Both the position numbers and the translations under genes were made by a program. From an uncultured Pelagibacteraceae bacterium (GTDB lineage: Bacteria; Pseudomonadota; Alphaproteobacteria; Pelagibacterales; AG-422-B15), in contig CACCAS010000002.1 in assembly GCA_902544065.1 (NCBI GenBank), positions 189,517-253,516 of the forward strand: a DNA stretch of 64,000 nucleotides, written 5' to 3'. Numbering within the stretch: the first letter of the stretch is position 1; the number at the start of each line of letters is the position of its first letter. The notes below the pieces were generated by a model. That model did no database searches, was not told where the DNA came from, and was given only the letters and a program-made list of their open reading frames with translations. Positions 36,461 to 45,170 of this stretch are shown here, in pieces.

Positions 36461-37303
36461 ATGATTTTTATTTATGGATATGGTTATACTTCGCAACATT
36501 TGTGTAAGCTGCTTACCAGTTGTAAGATAATCGCAACTTCAAGGACTCGTGAAGAAAAAAAATTAATCAATGATAATGTTGAACTTATTTTGCCAAGTGA
36601 ATCTAACTTGATAATAGAGAAATATGGTGACAAGATAACTCATCTACTGATATCAGCCCCACCCATCGATGATGGAGATCTTTTTCTATTTAATTTCAAT
36701 AAGAATTTAAAATCTCTTAAAAATTTAAAGTGGGTAGGGTATTTATCAGCTACAAGTGTGTATGGAGATCATAAGGGTGAATTTGTAAATGAGAATTCTG
36801 AACTTCTTACTAAGTCTGTAAGAGGTATCAATAGAAAACTTGCTGAAGATCAATGGATTGATATTTCAAGTAAAAATAATCTTCCTCTGCATATATTTAG
36901 GATTGCTGGCATATATGGACCAAAAAGAAACATTATAGACAGGATGAGTTCAGGAAATTTTATTAATATAATTAAAGATAATCATTTTTTTTCGAGAATT
37001 TATATTGATGACTTGGTGAATATAATTAATGCTTCAATGAATAAACCAAATCCTATTAGTATTTATAATGTTGCTGATGATCTTCCATCATCTTTAAATG
37101 ATGTTATTCGATATATATCTGAGAAAACAGGAATGATAATTGATCGAGAAGTACAATTCTCTGAATTGAGTGAAGATAAAAAAAATGAAAGTTTCTTCAG
37201 TGAAAATAAAAAAGTTAATAATAAACTAATAAAGGAGGAATTAGGCGTAATATTAAAGTACCCAACATATATTGAAGGTTATAACAAACTTATAAATTGT
37301 TGA
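36461..37303 (+). CDS. NAD(P)-dependent epimerase/dehydratase family protein
   Basis: 280 aa extended-SDR-like protein. The cofactor motif is reduced to FIYGYGYTSQHL, and the region YLSATSVYGDHKGEFVNE plus FRIAGIYGPKRN fits the YeeZ-like epimerases often found after queG in alphaproteobacteria. It begins 4 bp after queG and is likely cotranscribed. Substrate unknown; the weak glycine motif makes activity uncertain. Confidence 0.8.
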   Translation: MIFIYGYGYTSQHLCKLLTSCKIIATSRTREEKKLINDNVELILPSESNLIIEKYGDKITHLLISAPPIDDGDLFLFNFNKNLKSLKNLKWVGYLSATSVYGDHKGEFVNENSELLTKSVRGINRKLAEDQWIDISSKNNLPLHIFRIAGIYGPKRNIIDRMSSGNFINIIKDNHFFSRIYIDDLVNIINASMNKPNPISIYNVADDLPSSLNDVIRYISEKTGMIIDREVQFSELSEDKKNESFFSENKKVNNKLIKEELGVILKYPTYIEGYNKLINC

Positions 37304-37307
37304 TTTC

Positions 37308-38198
37308 TTAAATTCCAGAATTTGTTTCAACCTGTAAACGGCTTATTGCAATACCAATTACGACTAAAATAACCCCAATTAATAGTGAAAATTTCAAAGG
37401 CTCATTCATCAACACCCACCCGTAAAATATCCCAAAAATAGGTATTAAATAAGCAACTTGCATCATGAATGTAGTTCCTGCAGAGCGAATTAAAACTTGC
37501 CTTAAACTAAAAGCTAAACCAGTGGGAATAATTCCTAAATAAATCACAGCAGTTATTGCTGCAGTGTTTACTTCATAACTCATTGGCTGTGCATAAATGA
37601 ACATAAACGGAATAAGCCATATGCTACCCCACGCTAGCGTATTCATTGTCACCATGTCAGATGGCAAGTCCGAGACTTTTCTGATAATTAAATTTGATAC
37701 AACATATGAACAGCCTGCAAGATATATAGCAAGGGCACCAATAAAACTTGACATATCTGTAACAAAAACCTGCACACCTACAGCAAATACGACTCCTGAA
37801 AAGCCTATAATCGTTCCAATTGTTTTTCTCAAATTGAGTTTTTCATCTTCAGTAAAGTAGTGTGCGAGTACAAGAGCTAAGAAAGGATTAGCAGACATGA
37901 TTATCACTCCAATATTACTTGGCAGCGACATAAGTCCATATGGAATTAGTGTAAATGGTATTGCTGCATTAAATAATCCTATGATTGCATAAGTAAATGA
38001 ATTTTTTTGAAAAAGTTCTAATTTTCCTGAACGAAAAAGAACAGCCAATAATAATATTAAAGCACCAATAAAAGTTCTAAAAAAACCAACTTCAAATGGG
38101 TTGAACATTAAATTACAAAATTTTATTGCAACAAATGATGCGCCCCATACAGCACCAAGAAAGATTAGAAGAAAATAATTATTTAATGTGGAATTCAC
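37308..38198 (-). CDS. DMT superfamily transporter, EamA family
   Basis: 296 aa inner-membrane protein with ten hydrophobic segments in two EamA halves (FLGAVWGASFVAIKFCNLMF at the start; YLAGCSYVVSNLIIRKVSDL opens the second). The PFEVGFFRTFIGALILL segment is a family hallmark. It starts with GTG in a GTGA overlap with the hydrolase upstream on the minus strand, so the two are cotranslated. Not closely similar to the other EamA protein at 7.8 kb. Substrate unknown. Confidence 0.87.
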   Translation of the reverse strand: MNSTLNNYFLLIFLGAVWGASFVAIKFCNLMFNPFEVGFFRTFIGALILLLAVLFRSGKLELFQKNSFTYAIIGLFNAAIPFTLIPYGLMSLPSNIGVIIMSANPFLALVLAHYFTEDEKLNLRKTIGTIIGFSGVVFAVGVQVFVTDMSSFIGALAIYLAGCSYVVSNLIIRKVSDLPSDMVTMNTLAWGSIWLIPFMFIYAQPMSYEVNTAAITAVIYLGIIPTGLAFSLRQVLIRSAGTTFMMQVAYLIPIFGIFYGWVLMNEPLKFSLLIGVILVVIGIAISRLQVETNSGI

Positions 38199-38944
38199 AG
38201 AGCTAACTCTGTGATTGTTTGGAATAACATTTTTAGATCCTGATCTCTAGACAAACTATGATCACCATCTTCAATTATTTTCAATTGTTTATCATCACTT
38301 TCTATCTTATTAATAATTTTTTCAGAAGTCTCAAAACTTACAACTTGGTCTAGTCGCCCATGAAGCAATCTAATAGGACACTTTATTTTAATTGGTTCGT
38401 GTAATATCATATTCTTCTTACCGTCTTCTAAGAATTTATAAGTTATCGTATAATCTTCTGAATATTTGTCCCAATTGATAATGATTTTTCCATCTTTTTT
38501 AATTTGAGTTTTTTGTTCATCACTCAATCTATTCCACTCTCCAACTACAAAGTCAGGAGCTGATGCGATGCCTATTAATCCATTGATCGTTGAGGGATTT
38601 CTCTTAGCTACTATTAAAGAAATCCAACCCCCCATACTTGACCCAATAATTATATTAATCTTTGATTTACATAAATTGAAAATTTCATGAGCTTCCTCTG
38701 ACCACTTGCTTATACCCCCATCTTCAAACTCACCAGCTGACGATCCATGACCTGAATAATCAAATCTTATGAAATTTAAATTATTTGTTTTACACCATGC
38801 ACTTAAAGCTGTTGCTTTTGTTCCAGTCATACTGGAGCTGTAGCCTCCAAAAAAAAATATTGAAATCTCTGAATTCTGATTCTCATGCAAATATGCTATT
38901 TGATCGTTTAGAGATGATTTATGATATTTTATATTATTGAGCAT
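38195..38944 (-). CDS. Alpha/beta hydrolase
   Basis: 249 aa serine hydrolase fold. The nucleophile elbow is GSSMGGW with Ser103; the oxyanion region is FFFGGYSSSMTG; the strand FIRFDYSGHGSSAGE resembles the DYRGHG element of acyl/peptidase-type members; the catalytic His is likely in DGDHSLSR and the Asp in LHGRLDQVV. It has the overall look of palmitoyl-thioesterase-like ABHD10 relatives. Overlaps the transporter gene. Substrate not predictable. Confidence 0.86.
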   Translation of the reverse strand: MLNNIKYHKSSLNDQIAYLHENQNSEISIFFFGGYSSSMTGTKATALSAWCKTNNLNFIRFDYSGHGSSAGEFEDGGISKWSEEAHEIFNLCKSKINIIIGSSMGGWISLIVAKRNPSTINGLIGIASAPDFVVGEWNRLSDEQKTQIKKDGKIIINWDKYSEDYTITYKFLEDGKKNMILHEPIKIKCPIRLLHGRLDQVVSFETSEKIINKIESDDKQLKIIEDGDHSLSRDQDLKMLFQTITELAL

Positions 38945-38984
38945 AATGATTTACTATTAAGCATTTAACTATTAGAAATACTAT

Positions 38985-40124
38985 ATGCAATCAAAAATTT
39001 GTGTATTGCAAGTTATACCTAATCTTGACGTTAGTGGGGCTTCACAAGGTTGTGTAGATGTTGCAAATTATTTGACAGAAAAAAATTATAATTCCTACAT
39101 TGCAACAAATTCAGGACAAAATATAAAGAAAGTTAATGAACATGAAACTAAAGTCATAAAAGTTCCCGTACATTCAAAGAACCCTTTAATCATAATTTTG
39201 AATATCTTCAGGCTTGCAAGGATTATAAAATTATTTGGTATAAATATTCTTCATGTACGAAGTAGGGCGCCTGCATGGAGTTCGTATTTTGCTTGTTTAA
39301 TAACGCATACTAAATATGTCTCTACTTTTCATGGAACCTATAATTTTAATAATGTTTTGAAAAAATATTATAATTCAATCATGTTAATGACTGATGGTAC
39401 TATTGCGATTTCCAAATTTATATATGACGAGATCAAAACCAAATATCAAAAAATGCCAAAAGTAATTAAAATAATTCCAAGAGGCATTGACTTAGAATTT
39501 TTCAATGTGGCATCTATAAATCAACAGATCAAAAACGATATTTTAACAGAGTTTAAAATAAATAAAGATGCCATCAAAATAATGTTGCCTGGGAGAATGA
39601 CAGAATGGAAAGGTCATTTACTATTACTAAAAGCGTTTAAGCAAGTAAGCCAGCAGACAGACAAAAAACTTGAATTACTATTAGTAGGGCCTGAGAATAA
39701 TACTTCGCTTAGAAATAGATTAACGTCTTTTGTTCATGAAAAAGATATTGAAGGTAATGTGCATTTTATTAGTACAAGAAATGATATTAATAACTTTTAC
39801 AGCATTGCAGATATAGTTGTCTCACCATCTACAGATCCCGAGGCTTTTGGTAGAATTTCTGTTGAAGCGCAAGCTATGGGTAAATTTGTTATAGCCTCTA
39901 ATCATGGAGGTTCAGCTGAAACTATTATTAATAATGAAACAGGTTACTTATTTAATAATGCCGATGAGAACGATTTATCTGCTAAAATATTAAAAGCAAT
40001 TAACGAAGGTAAGTACAGCTCAGAATCAGTTAGGCAAGCATGCATAGTGAATGCTCGAAATAATTATTCAGATAAAAAAATGTGTGATTTAACTTTAAAT
40101 TTTTATAGTGAAATAATTGAATAA
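38985..40124 (+). CDS. Glycosyltransferase, GT4 family
   Basis: 379 aa GT-B enzyme. N-terminal glycine-poor acceptor domain begins VLQVIPNLDVSGASQGCVDV; the C-terminal nucleotide-sugar domain has MLPGRMTEWKGHLLLLKAF and the EX7E segment SPSTDPEAFGRISVEAQAMG followed by VIASNHGGSAETI. Probably adds a sugar to LPS core or another glycolipid at the cytoplasmic face. Ends immediately before the heptosyltransferase-like gene. Linkage and sugar are unknown. Confidence 0.9.
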   Translation: MQSKICVLQVIPNLDVSGASQGCVDVANYLTEKNYNSYIATNSGQNIKKVNEHETKVIKVPVHSKNPLIIILNIFRLARIIKLFGINILHVRSRAPAWSSYFACLITHTKYVSTFHGTYNFNNVLKKYYNSIMLMTDGTIAISKFIYDEIKTKYQKMPKVIKIIPRGIDLEFFNVASINQQIKNDILTEFKINKDAIKIMLPGRMTEWKGHLLLLKAFKQVSQQTDKKLELLLVGPENNTSLRNRLTSFVHEKDIEGNVHFISTRNDINNFYSIADIVVSPSTDPEAFGRISVEAQAMGKFVIASNHGGSAETIINNETGYLFNNADENDLSAKILKAINEGKYSSESVRQACIVNARNNYSDKKMCDLTLNFYSEIIE

Positions 40125-41051
40125 ATGACCAATAAAATTTTAGTGATAAAACATGGATCATTTGGTGATATTATTCAAATCAATGGGTGCCTGAGAGATA
40201 TACGAGAAAACTACGAAGGTAATGAAATTTATATTCTTACTACACCTTCGTTTAGACCTTATTTTGAAAGATGTCCTTACATTGATAAAGTTATAGTCGA
40301 TGAAAGAAAATCTAGGTGGAATGTTTTTTATTTGCTTAAGATTAGAGATATAATTAATAACTTAAAATTTCAAAAAGTATTTGATTTACAAAATTCAAGT
40401 AGAACAGAATTCTATAGAAAATATTTGGTGAATTCGGTTGAATGGATTTCTTCAAGAACAATATTAAATCCAAATGAAAGTAAAGAAGAGTTTGATAAAA
40501 AAAGTATACTTGAGAGATTTAACATTCAATTATCAAGGTCTAATGTGAATGTACAATTTACACATAAACCTCAAGTTACATGGATGATTGATAAGGAATT
40601 TGCTATACCCTCATCAATAAAGAAAAATTATATTATACTTTTTCCATTTTGTTCCATTAAGCATCGTCAGAAACTATGGCCTCATTACCAGGATTTGGTT
40701 GCTAAATTAAATACAAAATATCCAGACATAGATATTATTATTGTACCTGGACCAGGTGAGTATGAAAAAGCAAAAGCCTATAACGTTAAAATTCTGATGA
40801 ACAATGGAGACCATACCAATTTTTTTCAATTATCAAAGATATTAGCTGGCTCAAAATATGTAATCTCAAACGATACAGGACCTGCACACCTTGCAGCTCA
40901 TTTGGGCTGTAAAGGCTTAGCTATATTTGGAAGTCATATATCTCCAGAGAAAGTAAGCATTCAGACAGATAATTTTCATAGTATTTCCAGTAAAAATCTA
41001 CACGAACTTTCTCCTGAAGCGGTCATTGAGAAAATAGATTCTCATTTGTAG
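40125..41051 (+). CDS. Glycosyltransferase family 9 (heptosyltransferase-like)
   Basis: 308 aa GT-B enzyme of the ADP-heptose:LPS heptosyltransferase family. The start ILVIKHGSFGDIIQINGCL is diagnostic, with the acceptor-binding GDI; the C-terminal donor site is YVISNDTGPAHLAAHLGCKGLAIFG (in part). It follows the GT4 gene without a gap, forming a two-gene LPS-core unit upstream of thrS. Which heptose it transfers cannot be told. Confidence 0.92.
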   Translation: MTNKILVIKHGSFGDIIQINGCLRDIRENYEGNEIYILTTPSFRPYFERCPYIDKVIVDERKSRWNVFYLLKIRDIINNLKFQKVFDLQNSSRTEFYRKYLVNSVEWISSRTILNPNESKEEFDKKSILERFNIQLSRSNVNVQFTHKPQVTWMIDKEFAIPSSIKKNYIILFPFCSIKHRQKLWPHYQDLVAKLNTKYPDIDIIIVPGPGEYEKAKAYNVKILMNNGDHTNFFQLSKILAGSKYVISNDTGPAHLAAHLGCKGLAIFGSHISPEKVSIQTDNFHSISSKNLHELSPEAVIEKIDSHL

Positions 41052-41077
41052 ATAGATGATATATTAGTAATCCTTCT

Positions 41078-42817
41078 ATGGAAAATAATGAAAAGTTTAT
41101 AGACACATTGCGTCACGATACAGCCCATGTTCTTGCTATGGCTGTTCAAGAGCTATTTCCCGAAACGCAAGTTACCATTGGCCCTGTAATAGAGAATGGT
41201 TTTTATTACGACTTTGATCGCAAAGATCCTTTTACTGATAAAGACTTAGGTGTTATTGAAAAGAAGATGAAAGAAATTGTTAACCGAGACGAAAAAACAT
41301 CTTTTAAAATTATGAATAGAGATGATGCAATTAAATTATTTTCAGATAAAGGTGAAAAATACAAAGTTGAAATCATTAAAGACTTGCCTGAAAGCGAGGA
41401 ATTAAAAGTTTATTATCACGGTGATTGGTTTGATTTATGTAAGGGTCCTCACTTAGAGTCTACAGGACAAATAGGTAAGGCTTTTAAATTAACTAAAGTT
41501 GCAGGAGCTTACTGGAGAGGAGACTCTAATAATCCAATGCTCCAAAGAATATATGGAACTGCATGGGAAACTGAAGAACAATTAAAAAACTACCTGATAC
41601 TTTTGGAAGAAGCTGAAAAAAGAGATCATAGGAAACTTGGTAAGCAACTCGATTTATTTCATTTTCAAGAAGAAGCTCCAGGATCTGTTTTTTGGCATGC
41701 AAAAGGCTGGACTTTATTCAGCACGTTGATTGATTACATGAGGCGTCGCCAAGAAGAAGCTGGCTATGAAGAGATAAACACGCCAGATATCATGGATAAG
41801 TCTTTATGGGTAAAGTCAGGACACCTTGAAAAATTTGGAGACAATATGTTTACAACTGAAGCAAGGGATGATCGAGTATATGCTCTTAAACCAATGAATT
41901 GTCCAGGTGGTGTTCAAGTATTCAAGCAAGGACTAAAAAGTTACAGAGATCTTCCATTGAAAATTGCAGAATTTGGTAAAGTACACAGATATGAACCATC
42001 TGGCGCTCTGCACGGCTTAATGAGGGTGCGTGCTTTTACGCAAGATGATGCACACATATATTGTACTGAAGATCAAATTACTGAAGAGAGTAAAAAGGTG
42101 TGCGATTTGGTTTTAAGTATTTATAAAGATTTTGGATTTGAGGACGTATCAATTAAGTTTTCAGATCGTCCTGAAAAGAGAGTCGGTAATGATGAGGTAT
42201 GGGATAAATCAGAGGCTGCATTACGAGACGCAATGGAAGCAACTGGATTAGAGTATTCATTAAATCCTGGGGAAGGTGCATTTTATGGACCCAAGTTAGA
42301 ATTTATTCTTAAGGATGCAATAGGTAGAGAGTGGCAATGTGGAACACTGCAGGTAGATCTTAATATGCCCGAAAGACTTGAAGCACATTATGTAGGTGAA
42401 GATGGTCAAAAATATAATCCAGTAATGCTTCACAGAGCGCTATTTGGATCTTTAGAACGGTTTACAGGCATACTAATTGAACACTACGCAGGCGCACTTC
42501 CACTTTGGTTATCTCCTGTGCAAGCGATCGTTACACCGATAACTTCAGAAATCAATGAATATGGTGAAGAAGTTTATAAGAGTTTAAAGAAAGCTGGCAT
42601 AAGAGTTGAAAAAGATCTGCGCAATGAAAAAATTAGTTATAAAATAAGAGAGAATTCTCTAAAAAAAATTCCATTTCAATTAATTCTTGGAAAGAAGGAA
42701 ATTGAAGAACGTTCTATAACAATGAGAGTATTTGGAAGCGATAAGCAAGAAAAAATAAAGTTTGAAAATTTAAATGATTTTTTTATAAAAAAATGTATGA
42801 TGCCTTCACAACAATAG
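41078..42817 (+). CDS. thrS: Threonyl-tRNA synthetase lacking the TGS domain
   Basis: 579 aa class II synthetase. It begins directly in the N2 editing domain ([20 protein letters not shown]) with HxxxH and the Cys/His pair in [10 protein letters not shown], so the ~60-residue N-terminal TGS domain of the E. coli type enzyme (642 aa) is absent; no in-frame extension fits in the 26 bases before the start. Catalytic motifs follow: [47 protein letters not shown] and motif 3 in [12 protein letters not shown], then the anticodon domain. Leads the infC-rpmI-rplT-pheST group. Confidence 0.96.
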   Translation: MENNEKFIDTLRHDTAHVLAMAVQELFPETQVTIGPVIENGFYYDFDRKDPFTDKDLGVIEKKMKEIVNRDEKTSFKIMNRDDAIKLFSDKGEKYKVEIIKDLPESEELKVYYHGDWFDLCKGPHLESTGQIGKAFKLTKVAGAYWRGDSNNPMLQRIYGTAWETEEQLKNYLILLEEAEKRDHRKLGKQLDLFHFQEEAPGSVFWHAKGWTLFSTLIDYMRRRQEEAGYEEINTPDIMDKSLWVKSGHLEKFGDNMFTTEARDDRVYALKPMNCPGGVQVFKQGLKSYRDLPLKIAEFGKVHRYEPSGALHGLMRVRAFTQDDAHIYCTEDQITEESKKVCDLVLSIYKDFGFEDVSIKFSDRPEKRVGNDEVWDKSEAALRDAMEATGLEYSLNPGEGAFYGPKLEFILKDAIGREWQCGTLQVDLNMPERLEAHYVGEDGQKYNPVMLHRALFGSLERFTGILIEHYAGALPLWLSPVQAIVTPITSEINEYGEEVYKSLKKAGIRVEKDLRNEKISYKIRENSLKKIPFQLILGKKEIEERSITMRVFGSDKQEKIKFENLNDFFIKKCMMPSQQ

Positions 42818-42832
42818 ATATAGGAGATTAAA

Positions 42833-43381
42833 ATAGCACTTCAAAAGAAAAATAATAGATACAATCAATCTACTAAAGGCCCAAAATTCCGAATTAACGA
42901 GTTCATAACCACTTCCACAGTTAGACTAATTGATGAAAAAGGTAACAACCTAGGAGTTGTTAATACCGATGAAGCTGTAAAAAAAGCTATTGAGGTAGGA
43001 TTAGATCTTGTTGAAGTATCCCCACAAGTTGACCCTCCGGTATGCAAAATACTAGACTTTGGAAAATTCAAATATGAGGCCCAAAAAAAAGCAAGTACTT
43101 CAAAGAAAAAACAAAAAGAAGTTACAATAAAAGAAATAAAAATGCGTCCAGGGATAGATGTTCACGATTATGATTTTAAAGTAAGAGCGGCACAAAAGTT
43201 TATTACTGCTGGAGACAAAGTAAAATTTACCATTAGGTTTAAAGGGCGTGAATTTGAGCATCATGATATTGCAGAGAATTTAATGGAAAGAATAAGGGAG
43301 ACTATGGGATCAACCAGTAAAATTGAGCAAGAGCCCAAACTAGAAGGCAGACAATTTACAATGATTTTTACTCCTAACTAG
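42833..43381 (+). CDS. infC: Translation initiation factor IF-3 with non-AUG start
   Basis: 182 aa. The frame extends well upstream of the first in-frame ATG (43142), and the upstream part is clearly IF-3 N-domain: FRINEFITTSTVRLIDEKG, VVNTDEAVKKAIEVGLDLV, VCKILDFGKFKYE. A strong ribosome site AGGAG (42822-42826) is 6 bases before ATA at 42833; an ATT at 42827 touches it directly and is too close. A rare start (AUA here, AUU in E. coli) is the known device by which IF-3 represses its own synthesis. The C-domain (KVKFTIRFKGREFEHHD) is complete. Confidence 0.93.
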   Translation: MALQKKNNRYNQSTKGPKFRINEFITTSTVRLIDEKGNNLGVVNTDEAVKKAIEVGLDLVEVSPQVDPPVCKILDFGKFKYEAQKKASTSKKKQKEVTIKEIKMRPGIDVHDYDFKVRAAQKFITAGDKVKFTIRFKGREFEHHDIAENLMERIRETMGSTSKIEQEPKLEGRQFTMIFTPN

Positions 43382-43433
43382 GCTATTTTTTCATATTCTT
43401 TTCAATTATAAAAACCTTTGATTTTTTCCTATC

Positions 43434-43450
43434 CAGGGGATATAACCCTG
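43434..43450 (+). other. Small hairpin before rpmI
   Basis: CAGGG/CCCTG arms with a 7-base loop, 11 bases before the rpmI start. It contains the only SD-like AGGGG in the spacer. It could take part in L20 autocontrol of rpmI-rplT, but this is a guess from position. Confidence 0.3.
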
Positions 43451-43460
43451 CTCATTCATT

Positions 43461-43658
43461 ATGACAAAACTCAAAACAAAAAAGGGCGCTAACAAAAGGT
43501 TCAGAGTTACTGCATCTGGTAAAGTTAAATCTTATCAAAGTGGGAAAAAGCACGGCATGATTAAAAGGACTAATAAGCAGATAAGGAATCAGAGAGGGTC
43601 AACTATTCTGTCTGATCAAGATGCCCGCATTGTTAAAAAGTTTTTACCGTACGCATAG
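43461..43658 (+). CDS. rpmI: 50S ribosomal protein L35
   Basis: 65 aa, basic. Starts [22 protein letters not shown] (in part) and contains [18 protein letters not shown]; ends KKFLPYA, typical of the family. Lies between infC and rplT as in nearly all proteobacteria. Confidence 0.97.
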   Translation: MTKLKTKKGANKRFRVTASGKVKSYQSGKKHGMIKRTNKQIRNQRGSTILSDQDARIVKKFLPYA

Positions 43659-43671
43659 ATAGGTTATTATT

Positions 43672-44028
43672 ATGGCAAGAGTTAAAAGAGGAGTTACTGC
43701 ACACGCAAGACACAAGAAGGTGATCAAGCAAGCTAAAGGTTACAGAGGTCGACGAAAAAATACTTTTAAAGTAGCAAAGCAGGCAGTCGAAAAATCTCTA
43801 CAATATGCATATCGTGATCGCCGAGCCAAAAAGAGAGACTTCAGGTCTCTATGGACTCAAAGGATAAATGCTGGGGCAAGAGAGTACGGTATATCATACT
43901 CAGTTTTTATAAGTGGATTGAAAAAATTGAATATCTCACTTGATAGAAAGATCCTAGCTGATTTAGCAATGAATGAACCATCGTCGTTTAAGCATTTAGC
44001 CGAACAAGTTCAATCAGCCGCTAAATAA
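43672..44028 (+). CDS. rplT: 50S ribosomal protein L20
   Basis: 118 aa assembly protein and, in many bacteria, translational repressor of its own operon. N-terminal [20 protein letters not shown] and [21 protein letters not shown] are textbook L20 (parts shown), with the C-terminal domain [20 protein letters not shown]. It lies 13 bp after rpmI. A 71-base AT-rich gap without a recognisable terminator separates it from pheS. Confidence 0.97.
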   Translation: MARVKRGVTAHARHKKVIKQAKGYRGRRKNTFKVAKQAVEKSLQYAYRDRRAKKRDFRSLWTQRINAGAREYGISYSVFISGLKKLNISLDRKILADLAMNEPSSFKHLAEQVQSAAK

Positions 44029-44099
44029 CTAGCTAATTATCTTTTACACAAATATATTCTTATTACGGAAAAAACTAAATCTGATATTGTTGTATTGTT

Positions 44100-45170
44100 A
44101 TGGTTGATTTTACAAAACTAGAGCAAGAAATTACAAATTCTTTATCTAAAGTTACAGATTTAGAAAGCTTGAATGAATGCCGTATAAAATATCTTGGTAA
44201 AAAAGGAGAGATTTCTCTTTTAATGAAGGAGCTTGCTAATCTCTTAGGCGAGGATAGAAAAAAACAAGCTGAAATACTAAATACTCTTAAAAATAAAATA
44301 TTGATTCTTATAGAAGACAAGACAGAAGAACTAAACGATAGGAATTTAAATGAAAAACTATCCTCTGAGACACTCGATGTAACATTACCAGTATCAAGTT
44401 CTTTGGGATCAATTCACCCTATAACTCAAGTCATTGAGGAAGTAGTCACAATATTTGGCGACTTAGATTTTTATGTTGCAGAGGGGCCAGAAGTCGAAAC
44501 GGACTATAATAATTTCACGGCACTAAATACATCAGAACATCATCCGGCAAGACAAATGCATGATACATTTTATGTAGAAACGCAAACAGACAATATGCAG
44601 AATGTATTAAGAACGCATACATCACCTGTACAAATCAGGAGTATGCTTGAGCATAAACCTCCTATTAGACTGATTGCTCCTGGGAAAACATTTAGGTGCG
44701 ATAATGACCAAACACATTCTCCAATGTTTCATCAAGTTGAGGGATTAGTAATCGATCAAGAAAGCAATATGAGTCATCTCAAGGGATGTCTTGAAATATT
44801 TCTTAAAACTTTTTTTGAAACAGATAAACTTAAAATGAGATTTCGACCAAGTCATTTTCCGTTCACAGAGCCGTCAGCAGAAGTTGATATAGGTTATACA
44901 AAAAAAGGGAATCAATTAGTTATTGGTGAAGGTGATGACTGGCTAGAAATATTAGGCTGCGGGATGGTGCATCCAAAAGTTCTACAAAATGTAAATATTG
45001 ATCCAAGTAGTTTTCAAGGGTATGCCTTCGGCATGGGCATAGAACGCCTTGCAATGCTTAAGTACGGTATAAGTGATTTAAGGACTTTTTTTGAGTGCGA
45101 TTTAAGATGGAATAAGCATTATGGCTTTTCTCCACTGAACTTTCCTTCTCTCATCAGGGACTTAAGCTAA
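44100..45170 (+). CDS. pheS: Phenylalanyl-tRNA synthetase alpha chain
   Basis: 356 aa class II catalytic subunit. An N-terminal coiled coil (residues 1-90) that contacts tRNA precedes the catalytic domain: LGSIHPITQVIEEVVTIFGD, ARQMHDTFYVE, LLRTHTSP-type segment NVLRTHTSPVQIRSM, and motif 3 GFGMGIERLAMLKYG (here AFGMGIERL). Overlaps pheT by one base (TAATG). Confidence 0.97.
   Translation: MVDFTKLEQEITNSLSKVTDLESLNECRIKYLGKKGEISLLMKELANLLGEDRKKQAEILNTLKNKILILIEDKTEELNDRNLNEKLSSETLDVTLPVSSSLGSIHPITQVIEEVVTIFGDLDFYVAEGPEVETDYNNFTALNTSEHHPARQMHDTFYVETQTDNMQNVLRTHTSPVQIRSMLEHKPPIRLIAPGKTFRCDNDQTHSPMFHQVEGLVIDQESNMSHLKGCLEIFLKTFFETDKLKMRFRPSHFPFTEPSAEVDIGYTKKGNQLVIGEGDDWLEILGCGMVHPKVLQNVNIDPSSFQGYAFGMGIERLAMLKYGISDLRTFFECDLRWNKHYGFSPLNFPSLIRDLS

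Noticed and set aside
43142-43381. infC starting at the ATG 43142 as a 79-aa protein
   Set aside because: The open frame upstream encodes a clear IF-3 N-domain with a ribosome site at 42822; a start at 43142 would leave only the C-domain.
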